From Castellaniella denitrificans (lineage in GTDB: Bacteria > Pseudomonadota > Gammaproteobacteria > Burkholderiales > Burkholderiaceae_B), in assembly GCF_042653765.1 (NCBI RefSeq), contig NZ_JBHSEZ010000001.1:682001-746000 (forward strand): a stretch of DNA of 64,000 nucleotides, given 5' to 3'. Below, piece by piece: positions 1 through 8,585 of the stretch. Each line of letters opens with the position of its first letter. Positions within the stretch are counted from its first letter, which is position 1. A program made the position numbers and the translations under genes. Below the pieces are notes generated by a model, which ran no database searches, was not told the origin of the DNA, and worked only from the letters and a program-made list of their open reading frames with translations.

Positions 1-1
1 C

Positions 2-3000
2 GACGCCATCGGGCCGGTCGAGGCCGTCGCCCTGCCGGGGGTCGAGGCCCCCGTCCACACCGTCCTGACCGGCGCCGGCGTGGTGACGCGCCGCGTGGCC
101 GAGGCCGCCGAGGCCGCCGGGCGCGTGTTCGCCGTGGACCCGACTTCGGCCGACGCATCCTGCGTGGGCGGCAACGTCGCCATGAACGCCGGCGGCAAGA
201 AGGCCGTGCTCTGGGGCACGGCGCTGGACAACCTGGCCTGGTGGCGCATGGTGGATCCCCAGGGCAACTGGCTGGAAGTCACCCGCCTGGACCACAACCT
301 GGGCAAGATCCACGAGGTCGACGAGGCCCGCTTCGAGCTCAAGTGGTTCGACGGCGCCAAGCGCCCCGGCCAGGCGCTGCTGAAGACCGAGATCCTGACC
401 ATCGAAGGCCGGCGCTTCCGCAAGGCCGGCCTGGGCAAGGACGTCACCGACAAGTTCCTCTCCGGCCTGCCCGGCGTGCAGAAGGAAGGCTGCGACGGCC
501 TGATCACGGCCGCGCGCTGGATCCTGCACCGCATGCCGACGCACACGCGCACGGTCTGCATGGAATTCTTCGGCCAGGCGCGGCAGGCCGTGCCGTCCAT
601 TGTCGAGGTCAAGGACTACCTGGACACCCGGGGCCGCGCCCAGGGCGTGCTGCTGGCCGGCCTGGAGCACCTGGACGAGCGCTACCTGCGCGCCGTCGGC
701 TACGCCACCAAGAGCAAGCGCGGCACCCTGCCCAAGATGGTCCTGATCGGCGACATCGTCGGCGACGACGAGCACGCCGTGGCACTGGCCGCCAGCGAGG
801 TCGTGCGCATCGCCAATTCGCGCCACGGCGAAGGCTTCATCGCCGCCAGCCCGGAGGCCCGCAAGAAATTCTGGCTGGACCGCGCCCGCACCGCCGCCAT
901 CGCCCGCCACACCAACGCCTTCAAGATCAACGAGGACGTGGTGATCCCGCTGGCGCGCATGGGCGAATACACCGACGCCATCGAGCGCATCAACATCGAG
1001 CTGTCCACCCGCAACAAGCTGCGCCTGGCCGACGCCCTGCAGGACTACCTGGACGGCGACCTGCCGGCCGGCAAGGCCGAGGATCCCGACGACGCCGAGC
1101 ACACCCGCGACACGATCCTCTCCGCCCGCCGCCGCGACGCCCTGGACACCCTGGCCGCCGTGCGCCGCCGCTGGGCCTGGCTGCTGGACCACCTGGACGC
1201 CCCGCTGGCCGACAGCCTGGACACCCTGGCCGGCCTGGGCCTGGGCGAGCGCCGGCCCGAACTGGAAGAGCGCCTGGCCGCCCAGCCGGACGCGCGCATC
1301 GTCGACCTGGTCCAGGACCACACCCTGCGGATCTCCTGGAAGACCGACATCCGCGGCGCCATGGAACGCCATTTCGCGGGCGCCGAATGCGCCGCGATCC
1401 TGGCCGGGCTGCAGGCCACCCACGACCGCATCCTGAAAAGCCGGGTCTTCGTCGCCCTGCACATGCACGCGGGCGACGGCAACGTCCACACCAACATCCC
1501 CGTCAACTCCGACGACTACGAGATGCTGCGCGAGGCCAACGACGCCGTGGCCCGCATCATGGGCATCGCCCGCGACCTGGACGGCGTGATCTCGGGCGAG
1601 CACGGCATCGGCCTGACGAAATACGAGTTCCTCAGCGAGGCCGAGCTGGCGCCTTTCCAGGACTACAAGCGCCGCATCGACCCGGAGGGCCGCTTCAACG
1701 CCGGCAAGCTGATGCCGGGCGCCGACCTGACGCGCGCCTGGACGCCCAGCTTCAACCTGCTGGGCTACGAATCGCTGATCATGCAGCGCACCGAGATCGG
1801 CGCCATCTCCAATGCCATCAAGGACTGCCTGCGCTGCGGCAAGTGCAAGCCCGTCTGCGCCACCCACGTGCCGCGCGCCAACCTGCTCTATTCGCCGCGC
1901 AACAAGATCCTGGCGACCTCGCTGCTGATCGAGGCCTTCCTGTACGAGGAACAGACCCGCCGCGGCGTCAGCATCCGCCACTGGGAAGAGTTCGAGGACG
2001 TCGGCGACCACTGCACGTTGTGCCACAAGTGCTTCAACCCCTGTCCGGTGGACATCGATTTCGGCAACGTGTCCATGGACATGCGCGCCCTGCTGCGCCG
2101 CATGGGGAAGAAGTCCTTCAATCCGGGCACGGCCGCGTCGATGTTCTTCCTGAACGCGAAGGATCCGCGCGTCATCAAGGCCACCCGCGCCGCCATGATC
2201 GGCATGGGCTACAAGGCCCAGCGCCTGGCCCACGACCTGCTGGCGCCGGTGGCCAAGCGCCAGGTGGCCCATCCCCCGGCCACCGTGGGCAAGGCCCCGG
2301 TGCGCGAGCAGGTGATCCACTTCGTCAACAAGAAGATGCCCGGCGGCCTGCCCAAGCAGACCGCCCGCAAGCTGCTGGACATCGAGGACCCGCACATCAT
2401 CCCGATCATCCGCAACCCGGCCGCCACGGCCCCGGACAGCGAGGCGGTGTTCTATTTCCCGGGCTGCGGGTCCGAGCGCCTGTTCTCGCAGGTGGGCCTG
2501 GCGACCCAGGCCATGCTGTGGCACGTGGGCGTGCAGACCGTGCTGCCGCCCGGCTACCTGTGCTGCGGCTACCCGCAGCGCGGCAACGGCCTGGCCGACA
2601 AGGCCGAGCAGATGGTCACGGACAACCGCGTGCTGTTCCACCGCATGGCCACGACGCTCAACTACCTGGACATCAAGACGGTGGTGGTGAGCTGCGGCAC
2701 CTGCTACGACCAGCTCGAAAGCTACCAGTTCGACAAGATCTTCCCCGGCTGCCGGCTGATCGACATCCACGAGTACCTGCTCGAAAAGGGTGTGGACATC
2801 GCCGGCGTGCAGGGCGTGCGCTACATCTACCACGATCCCTGTCACACGCCCATGAAGCAGCAGGATCCGATGAAGACGGTGAAATCCCTGCTGGGCGCGG
2901 GCAACGCCATCAAGACCGACCGCTGCTGCGGCGAATCCGGCACGCTGGCGGTCTCGCGGCCCGACGTCTCCACCCAGATCCGCTTCCGCAAGCAGGAAGA

Positions 3001-3229
3001 ACTGGCGAAGAACACCGCCGCCATCCGCGCCGACGGTTTCCAGGGCGAAGTGAAGATGGTGACGTCCTGTCCGTCCTGCCTGCAAGGCCTGGCGCGCTAC
3101 GAGCAGGACACGGGGCTGTCGGCCGACTACATCGTGGTCGAGATGGCCAAGCACCTGCTGGGCGAGAACTGGATGCCGGACTACGTGAAAGCCGCCAACG
3201 CGGGGGGCATCGAGCGGGTGCTGGTGTAA
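2..3229 (+). CDS. FAD-linked oxidase / iron-sulfur oxidoreductase (5' end outside window)
   Basis: The frame is open from base 2, so the start lies upstream; 1075 residues are visible. An FAD-binding-4 segment (GGNVAMNAGGKKA, near visible residue 60) is followed by the FAD-oxidase C-terminal domain (HMHAGDGNVHTN, then GEHGIGLTK). Two ferredoxin motifs follow (CLRCGKCKPVC near residue 609 and CTLCHKCFNPCP near 671), then a heterodisulfide-reductase-like region with CCGYPQRG, SCGTCYDQ, CCGESGT and SCPSC. This architecture is that of large D-lactate/glycolate dehydrogenase-like proteins that pass electrons from a 2-hydroxy acid to iron-sulfur centres. Relatives of about 1300 residues carry an N-terminal DUF3683, which would lie off the window. 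The substrate cannot be read from the sequence. It stands alone; the next gene starts 151 bases on behind its own AT-rich promoter. Confidence 0.88.
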   Translation, partial: DAIGPVEAVALPGVEAPVHTVLTGAGVVTRRVAEAAEAAGRVFAVDPTSADASCVGGNVAMNAGGKKAVLWGTALDNLAWWRMVDPQGNWLEVTRLDHNLGKIHEVDEARFELKWFDGAKRPGQALLKTEILTIEGRRFRKAGLGKDVTDKFLSGLPGVQKEGCDGLITAARWILHRMPTHTRTVCMEFFGQARQAVPSIVEVKDYLDTRGRAQGVLLAGLEHLDERYLRAVGYATKSKRGTLPKMVLIGDIVGDDEHAVALAASEVVRIANSRHGEGFIAASPEARKKFWLDRARTAAIARHTNAFKINEDVVIPLARMGEYTDAIERINIELSTRNKLRLADALQDYLDGDLPAGKAEDPDDAEHTRDTILSARRRDALDTLAAVRRRWAWLLDHLDAPLADSLDTLAGLGLGERRPELEERLAAQPDARIVDLVQDHTLRISWKTDIRGAMERHFAGAECAAILAGLQATHDRILKSRVFVALHMHAGDGNVHTNIPVNSDDYEMLREANDAVARIMGIARDLDGVISGEHGIGLTKYEFLSEAELAPFQDYKRRIDPEGRFNAGKLMPGADLTRAWTPSFNLLGYESLIMQRTEIGAISNAIKDCLRCGKCKPVCATHVPRANLLYSPRNKILATSLLIEAFLYEEQTRRGVSIRHWEEFEDVGDHCTLCHKCFNPCPVDIDFGNVSMDMRALLRRMGKKSFNPGTAASMFFLNAKDPRVIKATRAAMIGMGYKAQRLAHDLLAPVAKRQVAHPPATVGKAPVREQVIHFVNKKMPGGLPKQTARKLLDIEDPHIIPIIRNPAATAPDSEAVFYFPGCGSERLFSQVGLATQAMLWHVGVQTVLPPGYLCCGYPQRGNGLADKAEQMVTDNRVLFHRMATTLNYLDIKTVVVSCGTCYDQLESYQFDKIFPGCRLIDIHEYLLEKGVDIAGVQGVRYIYHDPCHTPMKQQDPMKTVKSLLGAGNAIKTDRCCGESGTLAVSRPDVSTQIRFRKQEELAKNTAAIRADGFQGEVKMVTSCPSCLQGLARYEQDTGLSADYIVVEMAKHLLGENWMPDYVKAANAGGIERVLV

Positions 3230-3306
3230 CGGGGCGCCATGGCCATTTCGCCGCGTGGGCCTGGCGTTGCTTAATAACCCCTTTTTTTGAAGGGACATTG
3301 GCAAAC

Positions 3307-3365
3307 GATCAAAATTGATCTAAATTTGTTTTGCTTCGAATTTTCAGAAAATACTGAAATTACAG
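3307..3365 (+). promoter_or_regulatory. AT-rich promoter/operator region of the cyd operon
   Basis: This is the most AT-rich stretch near the operon and holds two dyads: GATCAA-AA-TTGATC at 3307-3320 and TTTCAG-N6-CTGAAA at 3342-3359. A further CTG-N6-CAG half-dyad at 3354-3365 overlaps the second. A -35-like TTGATC (3315-3320) lies 17 bases before a weak -10-like GAATTT. The dyads sit directly upstream of a GbsR/MarR-type gene, so autoregulation at these sites is likely. Operator assignment is inference. Confidence 0.5.
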
Positions 3366-3380
3366 AAATAAGCAAATGCC

Positions 3381-3944
3381 ATGCTCCTCTCTTCTCAATC
3401 CGAGCGCTTCATCCTGCACTTCGGCGAAATGGGCAGCCGCTGGGGCGTGAACCGTACCGTCGGCCAGATCTACGCCCTCCTGTTCATCGCGCAGCACCCC
3501 CTGCACGCGGACGAAATCGCCGAAACGCTGAAATTTTCGCGATCCAACGTCAGCATGGGGCTCAAGGAACTGCAATCCTGGCGCCTGGTCCGTCAGGCGA
3601 ACCGTGTCGGCGACCGTCGCGATTACTACGAATCGCTGGGCGACGTCTGGGAAATTTTTCGCGTCCTCATGGAGGAAAAACGCAGGCGGGAGATCGACCC
3701 GACCCTCAGCCTGCTGCGCGACATGCTCCTTGAGGCACCCAAAAGCGAGGCCGAGGCCCATGCCCGCCAGCGCATGCAGGCCATGCTGGAGCTGATCGAG
3801 CTGTCCACCGACTGGTTCGACGAAATCCAGCGCCTGCCGCCGGAAACCCTGCAAAGCCTGATGCGGCTCGGCGCCCGGGTCCAGAAAGTGCTCGATTTCG
3901 CCGGCAAGCTTCGCAGTCCCAAACCCTCGGGGGATCCATCATGA
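3381..3944 (+). CDS. GbsR/MarR-family transcriptional regulator
   Basis: The 187-residue protein has an N-terminal winged helix-turn-helix of the GbsR/MarR type (residues about 20-100; HADEIAETLKFSRSNVSMGL is the recognition region) and a helical C-terminal part likely to dimerise. It is the first gene of the cytochrome bd operon: its TGA overlaps the cydA start (ATGA at 3941-3944), so the two are translationally coupled. A role in controlling cydABX-cydDC and itself is inferred from position and from the dyads just upstream. The effector is unknown. No strong Shine-Dalgarno is seen; ATG 3381 was chosen because the homologous domain begins directly after it. Confidence 0.82.
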   Translation: MLLSSQSERFILHFGEMGSRWGVNRTVGQIYALLFIAQHPLHADEIAETLKFSRSNVSMGLKELQSWRLVRQANRVGDRRDYYESLGDVWEIFRVLMEEKRRREIDPTLSLLRDMLLEAPKSEAEAHARQRMQAMLELIELSTDWFDEIQRLPPETLQSLMRLGARVQKVLDFAGKLRSPKPSGDPS

Positions 3945-5518
3945 TCGACTTCGACGTCGTCAATCTGTCGCGGTTCCAGTTCGCCGCCACCGCCCTGTAC
4001 CACTTCCTGTTCGTGCCGCTCACGCTGGGCCTGTCCTTCCTGCTGGCGATCATGGAAAGCGTCTATGTCATGACCGGCCGCGCGATCTGGAAGCGCATGA
4101 CGATGTTCTGGGGCTCGCTGTTCGGCATCAATTTCGCGCTCGGCGTGGCCACCGGCATCGTGATGGAATTCCAGTTCGGCATGAACTGGTCCTACTACAG
4201 CCACTATGTCGGCGACATCTTCGGCGCGCCGCTGGCCATCGAAGGCCTCATGGCCTTCTTCCTCGAAGCCACGTTCGTTGGCCTGTTCTTCTTCGGCTGG
4301 GACAGGCTGTCCAAGCTCGGCCACCTTGCCGTGACCTGGCTGGTCGCGCTGGGAACGAACCTTTCCGCCCTGTGGATCCTGATCGCCAACGGCTGGATGC
4401 AGAATCCCGTCGGCGCGGTGTTCAACCCGGATACCATGCGCATGGAAATGACAGACTTCGCCGCCGTGCTGTTCAACCCCGTGGCCCAGGCCAAGTTCGT
4501 GCATACCGTCAGCGCCGGCTACACCGCGGGCGCCATGTTCGTCATGGCGATCAGCGCCTGGTACCTGCTGCGCAAGCGGCACATCGACCTGGCCAAGCGC
4601 TCGATGGTCGTGGCCGCCAGCTTCGGCCTGGCCGCCTCGCTATCCGTGGTGGTCCTGGGCGACGAGAGCGGCTACCTGACCACCGAGCATCAGAAAATGA
4701 AGATCGCGGCCATGGAATCCATGTGGCAGACCGAGCCGCCGCCGGCCAACTTCAACCTGATCGCCGTACCCGACCAGGCGGAACGCAAGAACGACTTCGC
4801 CCTCGAGATCCCCTACCTGATGGGCATCATCGGCACACGCTCGCTCACGACACCCATGCCGGGCATCAACGATCTGGTCAGGCACGCCGAGACACGGGTG
4901 CGCAACGGCATCGACGCCTACGAGACCCTGCGCCACATCCGCGCCCACCCGGACGATCAGGCCGCCCGCAAGCGCTTCGATGAAATCTGGCCCGATCTCG
5001 GCTATGGACTGCTGCTCAAGCGCTACACACAGGACCTCTCCAAGGCGACGGACGACCAGATCCATCAGGCGGCGCTCGATACCGTTCCGAACGTGACGCC
5101 CCTGTTCTGGACGTTCCGCATCATGGTGGCCGTCGGGTTCTATCTGATCCTGTTCTTCGCCGTCGCCTTCCTGCTCGCCTCGCGCGGGCGCCTGGACGGC
5201 AGTTCCCGGCTGCTGAAGATCGCTCTCTGGAGCCTGCCCCTGCCCTGGGTGGCCATCGAATGCGGCTGGTTCGTGGCCGAATACGGCCGCCAGCCCTGGG
5301 TCATCGAAGGCGTGCTGCCGACCTACTACGCGGCCTCCGGCCTGACGCTCACGGATCTGGCCATCAGTCTGGCGGTCTTCCTGGCGCTGTATACCGCCTT
5401 GCTGGTGATCGGCGTGAAAGTCATGCTGCATGCCGTCCGGAAAGGCCCCGGGGATGCGCGCGACCCTCTGGATCCGGCGGCTTCCGGCATGGCCGGGCGG
5501 CTCCCCCTGCAGGCTTGA
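3941..5518 (+). CDS. cydA: Cytochrome bd ubiquinol oxidase subunit I
   Basis: This is the quinol-oxidising, haem-bearing subunit of the high-affinity terminal oxidase in the inner membrane; it reduces O2 to water without proton pumping. At 525 residues it matches the E. coli protein. Visible family features are ALYHFLFVPLTLG near the N-terminus with the haem b595 histidine, FVHTVSAGY with the haem b558 histidine, the KMKIAAMESMW stretch carrying the quinol-site Lys and Glu, and GRQPWVIEG near the C-terminus. The roughly 130-residue hydrophilic loop after the KMKIAAME stretch marks the long-Q-loop subfamily. It sits between its likely regulator and cydB. Confidence 0.97.
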   Translation: MIDFDVVNLSRFQFAATALYHFLFVPLTLGLSFLLAIMESVYVMTGRAIWKRMTMFWGSLFGINFALGVATGIVMEFQFGMNWSYYSHYVGDIFGAPLAIEGLMAFFLEATFVGLFFFGWDRLSKLGHLAVTWLVALGTNLSALWILIANGWMQNPVGAVFNPDTMRMEMTDFAAVLFNPVAQAKFVHTVSAGYTAGAMFVMAISAWYLLRKRHIDLAKRSMVVAASFGLAASLSVVVLGDESGYLTTEHQKMKIAAMESMWQTEPPPANFNLIAVPDQAERKNDFALEIPYLMGIIGTRSLTTPMPGINDLVRHAETRVRNGIDAYETLRHIRAHPDDQAARKRFDEIWPDLGYGLLLKRYTQDLSKATDDQIHQAALDTVPNVTPLFWTFRIMVAVGFYLILFFAVAFLLASRGRLDGSSRLLKIALWSLPLPWVAIECGWFVAEYGRQPWVIEGVLPTYYAASGLTLTDLAISLAVFLALYTALLVIGVKVMLHAVRKGPGDARDPLDPAASGMAGRLPLQA

Positions 5519-5531
5519 ACGGGAGATGGCA

Positions 5532-6689
5532 ATGGAAACCTTGATTCCTCTGGACTATGGCACGCTGCGCGTGATCTGGTGGGCCCTGCTGGGCGCCCTG
5601 CTGATCGGCTTCGCGATCATGGACGGCTTCGATCTGGGCGTGGCCGCGCTGCTGCCCCTCGTCGCGCGCACCGATGCCGAGCGGCGCGTGGCGCTGAACC
5701 TCGTCGGTCCGGTCTGGGAAGGCAACCAGGTCTGGCTGATCACGGCGGGCGGGGCCATCTTCGCCGCCTGGCCGCTCCTGTACGCGGCATCCTTCTCGGG
5801 CTTCTACCTCGCCATGATGCTGGCGCTGCTGGCCCTGATCCTGCGGCCGGTCGGCTTCAAGTATCGCAGCAAGCTCGAAAGCCCGCGCTGGCGCGGCGGC
5901 TGGGACGCCACGCTATGCTTTTCCGGAACCATCGCGGCCCTGGTGTTCGGTGTGGCCATGGGCAACGTGATCCTCGGCGTGCCCGCCAGCTTCGACCCGG
6001 ACACCATGCGTCCCGTCTACACGGGCCATTTCTTCCAGCTGTTCACGCCCTTCGCTCTGCTCGCCGGCGTCCTGAGCGTCACGCTGGTGGCCATGCACGG
6101 GGCCGTGCTGCTGGCCTGGCGCACGGAAGGCATGGTGGCGGTCCGGTCGCGCCGCTGGGGCACGACGGCGGCCCTGCTGTCGATCGTGCTGTTCGTGATC
6201 GGAGGCTTCTGGGTGGCCTACGGCATCCAGGGCCATGCCATCACCAGCTTCACCAATCCCGCCGCGCCCTCCAACCCGCTTGCCAAGAGCGTCGCGCTCC
6301 AGACCGGCGGCTGGATGTGCAATTTCACGATCTGGCCCGCGATGTGGCTCGCCCCGGCCACCGGCGTGGGCGGGGCGCTGCTCACGTCCCTGCTGCTGCG
6401 CAGCGGCCGGGTCGGTCCCCTGGCGTTCCTGGCCTCGTCCGCCTCGTTCGCCGGTGTGATCCTGACGACAGGCTTCGCGCTGTTCCCCTTCATCCTGCCC
6501 TCATCGAGCCAACCCGCCGCGGGGCTGACCATATGGGATGCTTCATCCAGCCACCTGACCCTGTGGATCATGCTGCTCGTGACCCTGATCCTGCTGCCCA
6601 TCGTCATCGCCTATACCGCCTGGGTCTACCGCGTGATGCGGGGCAAGGTCACGGCGGAATCGATCGGCACTTCCCCCCACGCCTATTGA
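5532..6689 (+). CDS. cydB: Cytochrome bd ubiquinol oxidase subunit II
   Basis: This multi-pass membrane subunit pairs with CydA. The 385 residues include the N-terminal signature IGFAIMDGFDLG and the stretch NQVWLITAGGAIFAAWP. An open frame extends upstream to 5430, inside cydA, but family alignment starts at METLIPLDYGTLR. ATG 5532 has GGGAG at 5520-5524 upstream; ATG 5526 is a near alternative. The gene follows cydA by 13 bases and precedes cydX by 10, consistent with one transcript. Confidence 0.96.
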   Translation: METLIPLDYGTLRVIWWALLGALLIGFAIMDGFDLGVAALLPLVARTDAERRVALNLVGPVWEGNQVWLITAGGAIFAAWPLLYAASFSGFYLAMMLALLALILRPVGFKYRSKLESPRWRGGWDATLCFSGTIAALVFGVAMGNVILGVPASFDPDTMRPVYTGHFFQLFTPFALLAGVLSVTLVAMHGAVLLAWRTEGMVAVRSRRWGTTAALLSIVLFVIGGFWVAYGIQGHAITSFTNPAAPSNPLAKSVALQTGGWMCNFTIWPAMWLAPATGVGGALLTSLLLRSGRVGPLAFLASSASFAGVILTTGFALFPFILPSSSQPAAGLTIWDASSSHLTLWIMLLVTLILLPIVIAYTAWVYRVMRGKVTAESIGTSPHAY

Positions 6690-6699
6690 GGAACCGGAC

Positions 6700-6828
6700 A
6701 TGTGGTATTTTTCATGGATTCTCGGCCTGGGTCTGGCCTGCGCGTTCGGCATCCTGAACGCCATGTGGTTCGAACTGCGTGAAGGCCATGCGCACGCGCC
6801 GCCATTGGATTCCTCGGACGCCGAGTGA
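6700..6828 (+). CDS. cydX: Cytochrome bd small subunit CydX
   Basis: The 42-residue protein begins MWYFSWILGLGLACAFGILN, a single transmembrane helix with the N-terminal MWYF and the conserved Trp/Glu region (MWFE) typical of CydX. This subunit stabilises the haem environment of the CydAB oxidase. GAGGAACC at 6688-6695 serves as Shine-Dalgarno. The TGA at 6826-6828 overlaps the GTG start of cydD. Position directly after cydB supports the call. Confidence 0.93.
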   Translation: MWYFSWILGLGLACAFGILNAMWFELREGHAHAPPLDSSDAE

Positions 6829-8585
6829 ACGATCGCTCCAGCCTGGAATACGATCCGGCCATCCTCCAGCCCGCGACACCGGACCAGGCCCGATGGCTGC
6901 GGGATCTGGCGCGCCTGGCCCGGGTCCCGCTGGCCCTGGCCTCGGCGGCCCCCCTGCTGGCCGGCGGCCTGCTGATTCTCCAGTCCTGGCTGCTGGCGTA
7001 CATCCTGGAGGCCGGCTTCGTCCAGGGGGCCGACCGCGGCACCCTGCTGCGGCCGCTCGCCGCGATCGCCACGCTGATCCTGGTCCGCGCGGCACTGGCC
7101 TGGATGGCGGAGCGGGCGGGCGCCCTGGCCGCCGAGCGCATCAAGCATGCCGTCCGCCGGACGCTAATGCGCACCCTGCTGGCGGCCGGTCCCGCATGGA
7201 CGCGACGCCAGGCATCCGGCGAACTGGCGGGCGCGGTCGTCGAGCAGACCGAAGCCCTGGACGGCTATTTTTCCCGCTACCTGCCGTCCATGGCGGCCGC
7301 CGTGGTGCTGCCGATCGCGTTTTCACTCATCATCCTGCCCGTCGACCTCGTCGCCGGCCTCCTGCTGCTGACGACCGCCCCGCTGATTCCGCTCTTCATG
7401 GCCCTGGTCGGCTGGGGCGCGGAGGCCGCCAGCCGGCGCCACCTGCAGACTTTCGCCCGCCTGTCGGGTTTCTTCGCCGACCGGTTGCGCGGCCTGTCCA
7501 CCCTGAAACTGCACGGCCGCGCGCAGGCCGAAGCCGAGGCGGTCACCCAGGCCAGCGATACGCTGCGCGCCCGCACCCTGGCCGTCCTGCGCATCGCATT
7601 CCTGTCCTCCGCCGTGCTGGAGTTCTTCGCCGCGCTCGGCGTGGCGGGCGTCGCTGTCTACATCGGCCTGAGCTACCTGGGCTACCTGGATCTGCGCGGA
7701 CAGGCCCTGTCCCTCCAGGCGGGGTTCTTCTGCCTGCTGATGGCGCCGGAAGTCTATGCGCCCCTGCGGCAGTTCGCCGCCCACTATCATGACCGCGCGG
7801 CCGCACGGGCCGCCGTCGCCCAGATCGAAGCGTCCTTCGATTCCCTGCCGGCCATCGACACCCCCCCGCAGGAGCGGCCAGCCGGCCCATCCGGGACGCG
7901 GCACCGGGACGCGCGCGAGGCCGGCATCTCCGTACACGCCGGCCCATTGCGGCTGAGCCTGCCGGAACGGCCCAGGCCCATCCTGGATGGTCTGTCATTG
8001 TCGATCCAGGCGGGCGGGCACGTCGCCCTGCTGGGCGGCAGCGGCGCCGGCAAGACGACCTTGCTCGAAGTCCTGGCGCGGCTCCAGACCGCCGAAGGCC
8101 CCCTGATGCTCGACGGACGCCCCCTGGCCGAATGGCCGGAGGAAAGCCTGCGCGATCGGGTCGTCCTGATCGGCCAGCGCCCCTTCCTGCTCCAGGGTTC
8201 GATCGCCGACAACATCCGGCTCGGGCGCCCCGACGCAAGCGCAGCGGAAATCGCCCGCGCCGCGCAACGGGCCTGCGTGACCGAATTTGCCCGGCATCTG
8301 CCCCACGGCCTGGACAGCCGGATCGACCCGCGCGGACACGGCCTGTCCGGCGGCCAGGCGCAGCGTGTCGCCCTGGCGCGGCTGTACCTGCGCGACCCCG
8401 GCCTCATCCTGCTCGACGAACCGACCGCCCATCTGGACGAGGCCATGCGCGATGCCGTGCTGGACGGACTCCTGGACTTCGCGCGCGGGCGCACCGTGCT
8501 GCTGGTCACCCATTCCGCCGAGGTGGCGCGCCGGCTGCCCCGCCGCGTCCGGCTCGCGAACGGCCTCATCGAGACGGCGGCATGA
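6825..8585 (+). CDS. cydD: Thiol reductant ABC exporter subunit CydD
   Basis: This is one half of the CydDC heterodimeric exporter, which moves glutathione/cysteine to the periplasm and is needed to assemble cytochrome bd. The 586-residue protein has an N-terminal six-helix ABC exporter domain and a nucleotide-binding domain with Walker A GGSGAGKTT, signature LSGGQAQRV and Walker B LILLDEPTAHLD. The start is GTG at 6825, overlapping the cydX stop; its own stop overlaps the cydC start. Length equals the E. coli protein (588). Confidence 0.95.
   Translation: MNDRSSLEYDPAILQPATPDQARWLRDLARLARVPLALASAAPLLAGGLLILQSWLLAYILEAGFVQGADRGTLLRPLAAIATLILVRAALAWMAERAGALAAERIKHAVRRTLMRTLLAAGPAWTRRQASGELAGAVVEQTEALDGYFSRYLPSMAAAVVLPIAFSLIILPVDLVAGLLLLTTAPLIPLFMALVGWGAEAASRRHLQTFARLSGFFADRLRGLSTLKLHGRAQAEAEAVTQASDTLRARTLAVLRIAFLSSAVLEFFAALGVAGVAVYIGLSYLGYLDLRGQALSLQAGFFCLLMAPEVYAPLRQFAAHYHDRAAARAAVAQIEASFDSLPAIDTPPQERPAGPSGTRHRDAREAGISVHAGPLRLSLPERPRPILDGLSLSIQAGGHVALLGGSGAGKTTLLEVLARLQTAEGPLMLDGRPLAEWPEESLRDRVVLIGQRPFLLQGSIADNIRLGRPDASAAEIARAAQRACVTEFARHLPHGLDSRIDPRGHGLSGGQAQRVALARLYLRDPGLILLDEPTAHLDEAMRDAVLDGLLDFARGRTVLLVTHSAEVARRLPRRVRLANGLIETAA

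Noticed and set aside
241..3318. 1025-codon frame within the FAD / iron-sulfur gene
   Set aside because: It is an Arg/Pro/Gly-rich out-of-frame reading of the real gene without recognisable domains.
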